64,000 nucleotides of DNA. Origin: an uncultured Acidobacteriia bacterium. GTDB taxonomy: Bacteria; Acidobacteriota; Terriglobia; Bryobacterales; Bryobacteraceae. The position numbers and the translations under genes were made by a program. The stretch's first letter is position 1. The number at the start of each line of letters is the position of its first letter. Shown piece after piece: positions 1-9,221 of this stretch. The notes beneath the pieces were generated by a model. The model saw only the letters and a list, made by a program, of their open reading frames with translations. It ran no database searches and had not been told where the DNA came from. The stretch is taken from positions 1 to 64,000 of the forward strand of contig CAIQWJ010000052.1 of NCBI GenBank assembly GCA_903875575.1, in the 5' to 3' direction.

Positions 1-170
1 CTATTGGGATATAACCTGATCCAGTGTTCCAGACGGAACCCCACACCATCACCTGCTTACGCTTTCTTCTCTTAAAGACACCCTCCAACCGCGCTCTTCA
101 CCCGCAGCCGTTTACCGCGCAGCGGTTTAGTTCACTGATTTGGACGGTAATTACAGACGCGGATTGTGCA

Positions 171-196
171 GCCGCTCCTTCCAGTCGCGGTTCAGT
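171..196 (+). repeat. REP-like repeat, copy 1
   Basis: A 26-nt element beginning GCCGCTCCTT and ending CGCGGTTCAGT. It matches the copies at 291-320, 3476-3505 and 4912-4938. It lies between genes, as REP elements do. Confidence 0.6.
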
Positions 197-290
197 ATGC
201 AGATGTGCGGCAGCGGGCGGCGGCGGCGGGCGGCGGCAATCATGGTGCAAACAGAAACGCGGCCAGCATTACGGGCTGACCGCGCATTGT

Positions 291-320
291 GAATCGCTCC
301 CTTGCGGTCGCGGCTCAGTA
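291..320 (+). repeat. REP-like repeat, copy 2
   Basis: It contains CGCTCCCTTGCGGTCGCGGC followed by TCAGT, identical over 25 nt to the copy at 3476-3505. It can form a small hairpin. It sits 30 nt past the leuD stop. Confidence 0.7.
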
Positions 321-349
321 TTCAGTTTCGCTTTGAACGGGCTGCCGGG

Positions 350-951
350 TTACGCTACCAGCAATGTGTTCAGGGTGCCGGGGTGGCTGCCTTCGAACTT
401 AGCGATGTCGGCATCCTGCTTCAGGATCCAGCCCAGTTCGTCTACGCCTTCCAGCAGACAGTTCTTGTTGAACGGGTCCACCGGGAACTCGACGCGCGTG
501 CCATCGGGGAGGCCGATCGTCTGCGAGGGGAGGTCCAACTGGATTTCGGCGTCTTCCGGGAGCGCCACGAGCTTCGCGTGCACTTCGGGCGAAACCACGA
601 TGGGCAGCAGCGAATTCTTCAGGGAGTTGCCCTTGAAGATATCGGCAAAGCTGGTGCTGATCACGGCGCGGAAACCGAACTGCGTGATGGCCCACGGAGC
701 GTGCTCGCGCGAACTGCCGCAACCGAAGTTGTCGCCGGCCAGCAGAATCTGCGCACCCTTGCCGCGGGGCGTGTTCAGGATGAAATCGGCCTTCTCCGAA
801 CCATCGGCGTTGTAGCGCCAGTCGCAGAAGAGGTTCTTGTCGAGGCCCTCTTTGGAGACGGTCTTGAGGAAGCGCGCCGGGATGATCTGGTCGGTATCGA
901 TGTTGTTGATGAGGATCGGCACGAGGCGCGATTTGAAAGGTGTAAACGGGA

Positions 952-955
<4 letters not shown>
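350..955 (-). CDS. leuD: 3-isopropylmalate dehydratase small subunit
   Basis: LeuD is the small swivelling subunit of isopropylmalate isomerase, which interconverts 2- and 3-isopropylmalate in leucine synthesis in the cytoplasm. The 201-aa product has the usual family length. It shows the hallmark early segment [15 protein letters not shown] and the conserved [15 protein letters not shown] motif that contacts substrate. The ATG overlaps the end of leuC by 4 nt (ATGA), so translation is probably coupled. It is the last gene of leuA-leuB-leuC-leuD. Nothing unusual is seen. Confidence 0.96.
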
Positions 956-2349
<1,394 letters not shown>

Positions 2350-2363
2350 GGTTGGACTTTCGC

Positions 2364-3449
2364 TTAAATTGCCTGGCAGACTGCTTCGCCGGCTTGTTCC
2401 GTGGTGGCCGGGGTGCCGGCGGGGCGGAGGTCGGCAGTGACGCGGCCACTGTTGAGCACCATTTCCATGGCGCGGTTGACTGCTGCCGCTTCTTCGGTGA
2501 GTCCGAAGCTGTATTCGAGCATGGCGGCTACGGAGCCGATGGCACCGAACGGATTCGCCTTGTTCTGACCGGCGATGTCCGGGGCGGAACCGTGGACGGG
2601 CTCATAGAGTCCGGTCCATGCGCCTGAGGCTTTCTTCGCGCCGATGGAGGCGGAGGGCAACATGCCGATGGAGCCGGCGAGGACTGCGCCTTCGTCGCTG
2701 AGGATGTCGCCGAACATGTTTTCCATGACGACCACATCGAAGCGCTTCGGGTTGAGCACTAGCTGCATGGCGCAGTTGTCGACCAGGAGGTGGTCGAGTT
2801 CGACATCGGGATAATCGGGAGCAACGGCGGTGACGACGCGACGCCAGAGCTGGGAAACTTCGAGGACGTTTGACTTATCGACCGAGGTTACCTTCTTACG
2901 GCGCTTGCGGGCCAGTTCGAAGGCCATGCGGGTGACGCGTTCGATTTCGGTCCAGCTATAGGCCATCGTGTTGACGGCGTGGATTTCCTTGCCTTCTTCC
3001 TCATAGATACCGCGGGGGGTGCCGTAGTAGAGGCCGCCGGTGAGTTCGCGGACGATCACCATGTCGACGCCGTCGACCAGGTGGTTCTTGAGGGGGGAGG
3101 AATCGAGCAGAGCTTTGTAGCTGCGGACGGGGCGGAGGTTGGCGTAGACGCCCATGGTCTTGCGGATGCCGAGGAGGCCGCGTTCGGGGCGCTTTTCGGG
3201 GGCCGCGTTATCGAACTCCGGCAGGCCGACGGCTCCCATGAGGACGGCGTCGGCTTCGCGAGAGAGTTTTTCGGTTTCTGCGGGGAAGGGGCCGCCGGTT
3301 TTGTGGATGGCGATGCCGCCGAGCAGACCTTCACGTAAGGTCAGCTGGTGATTCCATTTTTCGGCTACGACGCGCAGGACGCGGACGGCCTCTCGGGTGA
3401 CTTCAAGGCCGATCCCGTCTCCGGGCAGCACGAGGATGTTGAGATTCAA
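2364..3449 (-). CDS. leuB: 3-isopropylmalate dehydrogenase
   Basis: LeuB is the NAD-dependent oxidative decarboxylase of 3-isopropylmalate to 2-oxoisocaproate. The 361-aa protein opens with [20 protein letters not shown] and has the metal- and substrate-binding segments [13 protein letters not shown]-region equivalents and DNCAMQLV. The C-terminal nucleotide-binding stretch [18 protein letters not shown] is intact. It is the second gene of the leu operon. A 182-nt spacer carrying a REP-like element separates it from leuA. Confidence 0.97.
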   Translation of the reverse strand: MNLNILVLPGDGIGLEVTREAVRVLRVVAEKWNHQLTLREGLLGGIAIHKTGGPFPAETEKLSREADAVLMGAVGLPEFDNAAPEKRPERGLLGIRKTMGVYANLRPVRSYKALLDSSPLKNHLVDGVDMVIVRELTGGLYYGTPRGIYEEEGKEIHAVNTMAYSWTEIERVTRMAFELARKRRKKVTSVDKSNVLEVSQLWRRVVTAVAPDYPDVELDHLLVDNCAMQLVLNPKRFDVVVMENMFGDILSDEGAVLAGSIGMLPSASIGAKKASGAWTGLYEPVHGSAPDIAGQNKANPFGAIGSVAAMLEYSFGLTEEAAAVNRAMEMVLNSGRVTADLRPAGTPATTEQAGEAVCQAI

Positions 3450-3475
3450 AGTTTTACTGGCTCCTGATAAGTATT

Positions 3476-3505
3476 GGAACCGCTCCCTTGCGGTCGCGGC
3501 TCAGT
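3476..3505 (+). repeat. REP-like repeat, copy 3
   Basis: It lies in the leuA-leuB spacer and is identical over 25 nt to copy 2. A second imperfect hairpin follows immediately at 3511-3543. Confidence 0.7.
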
Positions 3506-3510
3506 TACGG

Positions 3511-3543
3511 GTTGTGCAACCGCCGGTTTGGTTGCGGCACAAC
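3511..3543. other. Imperfect stem-loop in leuA-leuB spacer
   Basis: GTTGTGCAACC faces GGTTGCGGCACAAC, which pairs as an 11-bp stem apart from a 3-nt bulge. Together with the adjacent REP-like repeat it resembles a paired REP element. In the leu transcript it could affect processing or stability between leuA and leuB. That role is inferred. Confidence 0.45.
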
Positions 3544-3631
3544 GGGGTTACGATATCAACGGCAAAACGCAGGCCAAAGGCCTACTCCACACAGATCACA
3601 GCACTGCACAGCAAAAAAGCCGGCAAAAGGT

Positions 3632-4804
3632 CTACCCTACAAGTGCTGCGGCAGAGTGTTCCTGGCTGCGTTTGGCCATGGCGGCAATTTCGTCGTCCAT
3701 GAGGCCTTTTTTGTTGTCGGCAAGCGCCGTTACCTGCTCGTAAACCGAGTCCAGCTCGTCGTGGGTTAACTGGAAACCCAGCTCCTCGCAACGCTTTTTG
3801 AGGGCGTGGCGACCACTGTGTTTACCCAGCACCAGACGGCTTTCCGGCACTCCGACCGACTTCGGATTGATGATCTCATACGTGGTTGGCTCCTTCAGGA
3901 ATCCGTCCTGATGGATACCGGCTTCATGGGCAAAGGCGTTGGCACCGACGATGGCCTTATTCGGCTGGGGGCCGAAGCTGATGATGGAGCTCAGCATCTG
4001 ACTGGCGGGGAAGAGGAATTCGGGGTGAATTCCGGTTGTATAAGGATAGCGGTCATGGCGGGTCTTCATGACCATGACGATTTCTTCGAGCGAGCAGTTG
4101 CCGGCGCGTTCGCCGATGCCGTTGACGGTGCATTCCACCTGGCGCGCGCCCGCTTTGACCGCGGCGAGGGAGTTGGCGACGGCGAGGCCGAGATCGTCAT
4201 GGCAGTGGACGCTGACCACGGCGGTATCGCCGAGGGCTTTGCAAATGCGGCCGATCAGTTCGCCGTATTCGTCCGGCGTGGAGTAGCCGACCGTATCTGG
4301 GATGTTGACGGTGCGGGCACCGGCGGCGACGACGGCTTTGGAGACCTGTTCGAGGTAATCGGGATCGGTGCGGGCACCGTCTTCGGCGGAGAATTCAACG
4401 TCATCCACGTAAGTGCGGGCCAGTTCGACGGCGGAAACCGCGGCATCGAGGACTTCCTGGCGGGACTTTTTGAGTTTGTACTTGAGGTGGATGTCGCTGG
4501 TGGCGAGGAAGGTGTGGATGCGCGGGCGCTTGGCGTGTTCGAGGGAGCGGGCGGCGCGTTCGACGTCCAGTTTCATGGAGCGGGCGAGGGCGGCGACCTG
4601 AACCCAGGGGAATTCGCGGCTGACGGCGTCCACGGCCTGGAAATCGCCTTCGGAGGCGATCGGGAAGCCGGCTTCGAGGATGTCGACGCCGAGTTCGACG
4701 AGTTTGGCTGCCATGCGTAGCTTCTCGGGCACGTTCATGCTGCAGCCGGGCGATTGTTCACCGTCACGTAGGGTGGTATCGAAGATCCATACTCGATTGT
4801 TCAT
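3632..4804 (-). CDS. leuA: 2-isopropylmalate synthase, short form
   Basis: LeuA condenses 2-ketoisovalerate with acetyl-CoA, the committed step of leucine synthesis. The 390-aa protein has the HMGL-like TIM barrel: [13 protein letters not shown] at residues 8-20, the [13 protein letters not shown] metal site near residue 200, NGIGERAGN, and the linker segment [12 protein letters not shown]. The common long form has about 510-560 residues. The C-terminal leucine-binding regulatory domain (about 130 residues) is absent here. The protein ends shortly after the communication subdomain, and the next 180 nt hold only repeats. It is the first gene of the operon. Homocitrate synthase or citramalate synthase are alternatives, but leuBCD context favours LeuA. 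Confidence 0.93.
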   Translation of the reverse strand: MNNRVWIFDTTLRDGEQSPGCSMNVPEKLRMAAKLVELGVDILEAGFPIASEGDFQAVDAVSREFPWVQVAALARSMKLDVERAARSLEHAKRPRIHTFLATSDIHLKYKLKKSRQEVLDAAVSAVELARTYVDDVEFSAEDGARTDPDYLEQVSKAVVAAGARTVNIPDTVGYSTPDEYGELIGRICKALGDTAVVSVHCHDDLGLAVANSLAAVKAGARQVECTVNGIGERAGNCSLEEIVMVMKTRHDRYPYTTGIHPEFLFPASQMLSSIISFGPQPNKAIVGANAFAHEAGIHQDGFLKEPTTYEIINPKSVGVPESRLVLGKHSGRHALKKRCEELGFQLTHDELDSVYEQVTALADNKKGLMDDEIAAMAKRSQEHSAAALVG

Positions 4805-4821
4805 TGGGGTGCTCTGGGTTT

Positions 4822-4851
4822 ATTATGCGATGTTGGCTGCGGATTAAGCAA
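4822..4851 (-). promoter_or_regulatory. Predicted sigma70 promoter of the leu operon
   Basis: Read on the minus strand: TTGCTT (-35, 4851-4846), an 18-nt spacer and CATAAT (-10, 4827-4822), with an A/T-rich tract just upstream. The transcript would begin near 4815, giving a leader of only about 10 nt before the leuA ATG. That leaves no room for a peptide attenuator or T-box. Confidence 0.5.
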
Positions 4852-4911
4852 ATTTATTTAATTACGGTCATGCATTAGTTTCAGTAATGGATGGAACCTG
4901 GGGATTTGAGT

Positions 4912-4938
4912 GCCGCTCCTTACCAGTCACGGTTCGGT
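4912..4938 (+). repeat. REP-like repeat, copy 4
   Basis: It starts GCCGCTCCTTACCAGTCACG and resembles copy 1 most closely. It lies between leuA and the SEC-C gene, just past that gene's stop codon. Confidence 0.55.
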
Positions 4939-4956
4939 TGGGGTGTGCTCGACCGG

Positions 4957-5727
4957 TCAGGCGGCTTGCTGGAGGACCGGTGGGGCGTTTTTGCCGCAGC
5001 AGCGCTTGTGTTTCTGGCCGGAACCGCAGGGACAGGTGGCGTTTCTGGGTACCGGGTGCGGTTGATTTTGATTTTTACAAAGCGAAGCCGATTTTTCGGG
5101 GGCGGCTGGTTCCGGTTGCGGGTTTTCCACTTTGGGGAGTGGGGCGTCGTTCCTGGCGATGAAGGTTTCGACTTCCAGCATGGCGGCGCGGGCATCCTTC
5201 ACTTTGTAGTCGGTGATGTCTTTGCAGACGGCGCGGACTTCGGTGAGGCCGAGTTTGCTGGTGTTGTAGCCAGGGACGAAGTAGTCGACGCGGAACTGGC
5301 GTTCGGTCTGGAGGCGGCGGAGTTCGGCCATGGCGAGGCGGAGTTGGCGGCTGGCTTGGGCGCGGGCGCGGTCGAGGGAGAGCTGGGTGTGGAAGTTGGG
5401 GGATTCGGCGCGCATGGGGTCGAGGATGTTGGCGTCGGCTGAAAGTTGGGCTTCGACGAGCGAGCAGCGGCGGAGACGCCAGTGGGCGCGGTGGATTTGG
5501 GCGACGAATTCGCGTTCGAGGGTGGTGCGGGGGGCGAGTTCTTTGAAGAGGTTGTCGAGGCGGGAATCGTAGTCGGATTGTTCGCCGGGGCGGATGTAGT
5601 CGGCGGCGGTGTAGAGGCCGAGGGTGATGCCGTTTTTGGATGAGGTGGATTTGCCTTCGTCGGAGCGGGGGCCGGTGGCGGATTGGGCGTTTTCGCGGTT
5701 GGCGTTGAGTTGGGCGCAGGAGGGCAT
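4957..5727 (-). CDS. Uncharacterised protein with C-terminal SEC-C motif
   Basis: A 256-aa protein of unknown function. The N-terminus (about residues 5-45) has the pattern NANRENAQSATGP, a GK and a serine-rich turn, then SKNGITLGL. This arrangement recurs in the protein at 61657-62346, so the two are probably distant paralogues. The middle is charged and helical. The C-terminus carries CPCGSGQKHKRCCG, the zinc-binding SEC-C motif known from SecA tails and many stand-alone proteins. A proline-rich linker precedes it. No neighbour suggests a pathway. A short GCGCCAAG-type repeat lies about 130 nt upstream of its start. Confidence 0.75.
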   Translation of the reverse strand: MPSCAQLNANRENAQSATGPRSDEGKSTSSKNGITLGLYTAADYIRPGEQSDYDSRLDNLFKELAPRTTLEREFVAQIHRAHWRLRRCSLVEAQLSADANILDPMRAESPNFHTQLSLDRARAQASRQLRLAMAELRRLQTERQFRVDYFVPGYNTSKLGLTEVRAVCKDITDYKVKDARAAMLEVETFIARNDAPLPKVENPQPEPAAPEKSASLCKNQNQPHPVPRNATCPCGSGQKHKRCCGKNAPPVLQQAA

Positions 5728-5854
5728 GGTGAGGTCCTTTCACTTTGAGGAGAACATAGGGAGTGGGGGGATATTGGTGGTGAATTTTGCAAGATCATGA
5801 AGACAGGGGAAATATAGTCCAAAACTCGACAGCACTGGGGATTGTGCTGGTTTG

Positions 5855-5891
5855 TTTTTCACGCGAAGGCGCCAAGAGCGCCAAGAAAGGC
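5855..5891 (+). repeat. Short CGCCAAGA-type direct repeat
   Basis: TTTTCACGCGAAGGCGCCAA is followed at once by GAGCGCCAAGAAAGGCG. The GCGCCAAGA unit occurs twice in tandem. It resembles the intergenic CACGCAAAGGCGC-type tracts that I know from other bacterial genomes. A related tract (ACGCAAAGTACGCAAAG, minus strand) lies at 31724-31741. Confidence 0.45.
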
Positions 5892-5909
5892 GTTTTGAGC
5901 ACTTGATGT

Positions 5910-5928
5910 GTACGGATAGTTACCGTAC
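5910..5928. promoter_or_regulatory. Candidate operator of the DUF1778/GNAT TA operon
   Basis: GTACGG-ATAGTTA-CCGTAC is a perfect 6-bp inverted repeat centred about 26 nt before the antitoxin ATG and just upstream of its ribosome-binding site (GGGAGG, 5932-5937). Ribbon-helix-helix antitoxins of this family bind palindromes in their own promoters. The placement fits autoregulation. Confidence 0.55.
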
Positions 5929-5944
5929 TCTGGGAGGTAACGAT

Positions 5945-6268
5945 ATGCGTTCTTTAACGGCTAAGACGATCCTGAGAAATCCTCCTGCCCGGGGATATCG
6001 ATTTGATGCGCGTATTAATGAGCATCAAAAGACACTGATTCAGCGAGCCGCGGATCTGGAGGGCCGGAGCATGACTGACTTCGTACTTCATAGCGCAGAG
6101 GTTGCTGCGGAGCGAACCATCCAGGATCGTTCGATGCTCGTTCTGAGCGCACGTGAGACCGAGGCATTCGTCGAGGCCATTCTCAATCCTCCACCGCCCG
6201 GGCGGGTCCTGAAGAACGCAGCGAAACACTACAAGAAGCATCGGGAAGCGACTGCGGACAAGAAGTGA
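5945..6268 (+). CDS. DUF1778-family antitoxin (TacA-like)
   Basis: Probable antitoxin of a type II TA pair with the acetyltransferase that follows. I chose the ATG at 5945 because GGGAGG lies 7 nt upstream. This gives 107 aa, and the longer open frame upstream encodes repeat-derived sequence. The N-terminal half (RFDARINEHQKTLIQRAADL, then a TDFVLHSA helix) fits the ribbon-helix-helix DUF1778 fold that binds DNA and neutralises TacT/AtaT-like toxins. The basic C-terminus would wrap the toxin. The stop overlaps the toxin start by 4 nt (GTGA). A palindromic operator lies just upstream. Confidence 0.85.
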   Translation: MRSLTAKTILRNPPARGYRFDARINEHQKTLIQRAADLEGRSMTDFVLHSAEVAAERTIQDRSMLVLSARETEAFVEAILNPPPPGRVLKNAAKHYKKHREATADKK

Positions 6269-6777
6269 AACCGTCAGACGGGCGGTACTCCTTCGAACGG
6301 CTTGGGGATCACGACCGGGAATCATTTGTCTGCGGGATTGGGACACTGGACGAGTATCTGCGTCGCCAGGCTACTCAGGATGCAAGACGGAAGGTAGCAG
6401 CACCGTTTGTGATGACCGACTGCGACGGCGTGATTCTCGGCTACTACACTTTATCCGCATACGCGGTGAAGGCGGCGGAGTTGCCTGCGGCTATCACAAA
6501 GAAGCTGCCACGTTATCCGCTTCTTCCGGCCACGATGCTGGGGCGGCTGGCAATCGGCAGGGACCACCAGGGGAAGAAGCTGGGTGGGTTGTTGCTGATG
6601 GACGCGCTTTACCGGAGTTGGCGGAACACGTCAGAGGTGGCGTCCGTGGGTGTTATCGCCGAAGCTTACGATGAGAGCGCACAAGCATTTTATGAGCACC
6701 ATGAGTTCGTGCCGTTTGCGGATAATCCACGGAAACTTTTTCTGGCAATGAAAACGATTGAGAAAGCGCTGGCCTGA
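6265..6777 (+). CDS. GNAT-family toxin (TacT/AtaT-like)
   Basis: A 170-aa GNAT acetyltransferase. Toxins of this family acetylate aminoacyl-tRNA and stop translation. Visible features are the early FxCGxxxLDxYL pattern (FVCGIGTLDEYL), GYYTLSAYAV, the acceptor-site stretch LPATMLGRLAIG, the acetyl-CoA loop RDHQGKKLGGLLL, and the C-terminal AQAFYEHHEFVPF. All are typical of the toxin subgroup encoded beside DUF1778. The start is a GTG overlapping the antitoxin stop. The alternative, a plain small-molecule acetyltransferase, is less likely given the partner. Confidence 0.87.
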   Translation: MKPSDGRYSFERLGDHDRESFVCGIGTLDEYLRRQATQDARRKVAAPFVMTDCDGVILGYYTLSAYAVKAAELPAAITKKLPRYPLLPATMLGRLAIGRDHQGKKLGGLLLMDALYRSWRNTSEVASVGVIAEAYDESAQAFYEHHEFVPFADNPRKLFLAMKTIEKALA

Positions 6778-6780
6778 TCA

Positions 6781-6852
6781 GCGGGCTGCGGTCCTGGAAA
6801 TCGGGAGCAAGCCAGATTTCGCCTTCCGTCGGGCCGGCGACGTTGGGCAGCC
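6781..6852 (-). pseudogene. Remnant of a second Phd-type antitoxin
   Basis: On the minus strand, 24 codons read WLPNVAGPTEGEIWLAPDFQ then DRSP. The core GEIWLAPDF closely matches GEIWIAPDF near the C-terminus of the intact Phd antitoxin at 7422-7667. No N-terminal half, start codon or toxin partner is left. The frame is closed just upstream (stop at 6856-6854) and runs downstream into the end of the GNAT gene. I read it as a decayed paralogous antitoxin tail. Confidence 0.5.
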
Positions 6853-6996
6853 ATCACTTCCGGAATCGCGTTCGGGCATATCCCGATAAACGTAAGTTTT
6901 GCCGAGCCCGATCCTGCGCAGTTTCAGATTCCATCGGGCTATCGAATTGTGGATGAAAAAGGCCCGTTCCAGATTGTGTTCCCTATTTCGAAATGA
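6853..6996 (+). pseudogene. C-terminal fragment of a lost surface protein
   Basis: The plus frame ending at the TGA 6994-6996 reads GHIPINVSFAEPDPAQFQIP, SGYRIVDEKGPFQIVFPISK. The pattern EPDPAxFQxPxGYxxxDEKGPF is one I associate with tails of acidobacterial secreted proteins. There is no start codon or upstream domain, so it appears to be a gene stump. The family assignment is from memory and is weak. Confidence 0.4.
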
Positions 6997-7044
6997 TGAG
7001 ATGCTCGCCCCATTTGCGCGGAGACCCTGGCGCAGTGGCCGGAA

Positions 7045-7425
7045 CTACCCGGCAACCCGAACGGACTGACCATAGGCACGGAGCGCTTTGTCGGCCGTCA
7101 GCAACACAAGGTCTTCCCGAATCGCCTGGGCGATCAGCATGCGATCAAAAGGATCGCGATGGTGCCACTCGAGCGCGGCCACCGCGGATGTATGTTCAGT
7201 GCGCAGGGGCAGTTCCACAAATGACTCTGCCACCATCCTTTGACCAAAGCCAGCGGGCACACGAAGCTTGCCGATACTGCTCTTCAGCCAGACTTCCCAG
7301 TGACTGACTGCACTCACAAAGATTGTGTTGGCGGGATCGCCAATCAGCTCGGCAGCCTGCGCGGACAGCAATGGGCTGTTGGAGAGCCACCATAACAACA
7401 GGTGGGTGTCCAGCAGAAACCTCAC
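7045..7425 (-). CDS. PIN-domain toxin (VapC type)
   Basis: A 126-aa PIN-domain ribonuclease, toxin of a type II TA pair. It has the four acidic positions of the fold: LLDTHLLLWW (Asp6), the SHWEVWLKSSIGKL helix with its Glu, HRDPFDRMLIAQA and LTADKAL. This spacing matches the COG3744 branch of VapC-like toxins, which usually pair with Phd/YefM antitoxins. The ATG overlaps the antitoxin stop by 4 nt. No mutation of a catalytic residue is seen, so the toxin looks functional. Confidence 0.9.
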   Translation of the reverse strand: MRFLLDTHLLLWWLSNSPLLSAQAAELIGDPANTIFVSAVSHWEVWLKSSIGKLRVPAGFGQRMVAESFVELPLRTEHTSAVAALEWHHRDPFDRMLIAQAIREDLVLLTADKALRAYGQSVRVAG

Positions 7426-7667
7426 TTGCCTGGCTCCAGCATGCCAAACGCTTCCGCCATGTCATCCGGAAGCTCGTCGAAATCGGGAGCGATCCAGATC
7501 TCACCTACCATTGAGCCGGGAACGCGACGCTGGGCAATGCCCCCGTAAGGAACGATCTTCGCCACCGGTTTCCCGGACTTCGCCAAAATGACTTCATCAC
7601 CCTGCTGGACCATGGCGATCAGCGCGGAGAGTTCGGCCTTCGCTTCAGAGATGTTGCGTATCACCAT
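7422..7667 (-). CDS. Phd/YefM-family antitoxin
   Basis: An 81-aa antitoxin upstream of, and overlapping, its PIN toxin. The N-terminus (IRNISEAKAELSALIAMVQQ, then GDEVILAKSGKPVAKIVPY) is the classic Phd/YefM DNA-binding and dimerisation fold. The acidic C-terminal tail (APDFDELPDDMAEAFG) is the expected toxin-wrapping segment. A fragment of the same tail survives at 6781-6852. It probably represses its own promoter, but no clear operator palindrome was found in 7668-7750. Confidence 0.9.
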   Translation of the reverse strand: MVIRNISEAKAELSALIAMVQQGDEVILAKSGKPVAKIVPYGGIAQRRVPGSMVGEIWIAPDFDELPDDMAEAFGMLEPGK

Positions 7668-7906
7668 AGCTTAATTTTACACGAACCAGACCAGACCAGA
7701 TCTGAAGTTCCAGGCCGGGCATCGCCATAAGGTTGACGGCAGACGGATGCGGCGCACGTGATGGCAATTGACGCGGCGGGCGCGCCGGTTTTTCCGCCAG
7801 CACGGCCCGCACTGTCTGATCAATTTCGGCTTCGGCAATGGAACCTGCGACAAACCTGGTAGTCCGGTCCAAATGATCGCGGTGATCATAGGCGCGCCGA
7901 TTCGCT

Positions 7907-9028
7907 TCAGCTGACCCGGAATTCCCGACGCTTCGCCCAGGCCCGGATCCACACGCTGGCCGGCGCTTCAAAATAATGGAAAACCAGACTCGCCGCTAAC
8001 ATGACGGTCGCGAGATAGACCGATGCGCCCACCGGCCGCGGCAAGTGCAGTTTGCCGTGCACGAGGTACCTGCCCATCCACCAAAGGATCGGCACATGCA
8101 GCACGTACATGGAGTAGCTGGCCTTGCCCAGAAAATCGCAGACGCTGGTGGAAAGCCAGCGCGCCAGTGCGCCGCCGCTGAGGGCAAAGCCTACCAGGAG
8201 CGCCACGTTGAGAGGGCGGAGGTAGGTGTTGAGATCCGCCCCGGTATTATCCACGACGTGTGGATGAATGATCAGCCAGCCACCCAGCAACAGTCCCGGC
8301 CAATACAGCCAATAGCCACGCTCGGGCCACCAGGCTTGCTCCCGCAACAGGTCGAAAATCCGCGCTGCTGCAATACCTGCGATGAAATCCGCCGTGTGAT
8401 AGACGGGCTTCCAGTCCCACGGCACGCCGGAGTGGTCGAACGCGATCGGCATCAGCACCGCCACCGCCATGGCGACGGAAATCATCATCCATCGCGCTTT
8501 TCGCAGCGGCGCGAACAACAGGGGGAACCAGAGGTAGAAAAAGAACTCGCAGGAAAGCGACCAGGCCGGCGTGTTCCAGCCGACAGCTAACGACCCGTAC
8601 CACCCCTGGAGCACGAACAGGTAAATCGTCATGAGGTGCAAGCGCTGCCCCGGTGCCCAGCCTGGTGCCACCAGCATCTCAATGATGAAAGGCGAGAGCA
8701 CGATCAGGCTGACGAAATACACGGGATAGATACGCGCAAACCGCGCCGTGAAGAAGCGCACGAGGCTGCGCCGGTCCCATTTGGCGTACGCGTAGGTTCG
8801 AGCCAGCACAAATCCGGAAAGGATAAAGAAGGTCTGTACGGCGAGGTAGCCGCCGTGAATGAGTCCGCCGAGCGAGGGTGGCAGGGCGTTCGTCCACGCC
8901 TCCAGCATCATCCCTTTGCCGCAGATATGGTGCAGGATCACCCAGATGGCCAGCCAGAAACGTAGTCCCGTCAGTGCCGGAAGATAGTCAACTGAAACGC
9001 CCGCGACTCTGCCCGCGACCGGACGCAC
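7907..9028 (-). CDS. Acyltransferase family 3 membrane protein (OafA/YrhL-like)
   Basis: An integral-membrane O-acyltransferase of the Acyltransferase_3 family, which typically transfers acetyl or other acyl groups to extracellular glycans. It begins with YLPALTGLRFWLAIWVILHH, which contains the catalytic-type His after TM1. FFILSGFVLARTYA and RFFTARFARIYPVYF are family hallmarks. About ten hydrophobic helices follow. The frame is open to an ATG at 9250, but that start would overlap the divergent gene at 9222, and residues before VSVDYLPAL look non-coding. The GTG at 9028 (373 aa) is my choice and is uncertain. The substrate is unknown. Confidence 0.82.
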   Translation of the reverse strand: MRPVAGRVAGVSVDYLPALTGLRFWLAIWVILHHICGKGMMLEAWTNALPPSLGGLIHGGYLAVQTFFILSGFVLARTYAYAKWDRRSLVRFFTARFARIYPVYFVSLIVLSPFIIEMLVAPGWAPGQRLHLMTIYLFVLQGWYGSLAVGWNTPAWSLSCEFFFYLWFPLLFAPLRKARWMMISVAMAVAVLMPIAFDHSGVPWDWKPVYHTADFIAGIAAARIFDLLREQAWWPERGYWLYWPGLLLGGWLIIHPHVVDNTGADLNTYLRPLNVALLVGFALSGGALARWLSTSVCDFLGKASYSMYVLHVPILWWMGRYLVHGKLHLPRPVGASVYLATVMLAASLVFHYFEAPASVWIRAWAKRREFRVS

Positions 9029-9221
9029 GGCGATAGGCGGCGGCGTCGGTGTACCGCCGGGAAGGACGCGAACTGCGGAATCCCCGTCGGCGTTCTCTGC
9101 CGCTAAGGCGGTCTGATCAGGAGGGGCGATGACCTGTATTGTACATTTTGTGGCTCCGGCGCGCTCTGGCGCGGGCGAGTTACCGCTCCATCGGACCCCC
9201 GACGTTACAATTGGAGCAGCA

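Larger units (their letters stand above)
1..349. other. Intergenic region downstream of leuD
   Basis: No coding sequence here has a credible start or a recognisable product. The long open frame on the plus strand that begins here continues antisense through leuD and is a by-product of high GC. The only structure seen is two copies of a short REP-like repeat (171-196 and 291-320), described separately. No clear terminator with a T-run follows leuD. Confidence 0.6.

Noticed and set aside
24-815. A 263-codon plus-strand frame at the window start
   Set aside because: It overlaps leuD antisense and has no domain; the first part is repeat-rich intergenic sequence.
7668-7906. Possible small gene on the minus strand between the Phd antitoxin and the acyltransferase
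   Set aside because: Two frames are open, but neither has a plausible start with a ribosome-binding site or a recognisable domain. It may be decayed sequence.
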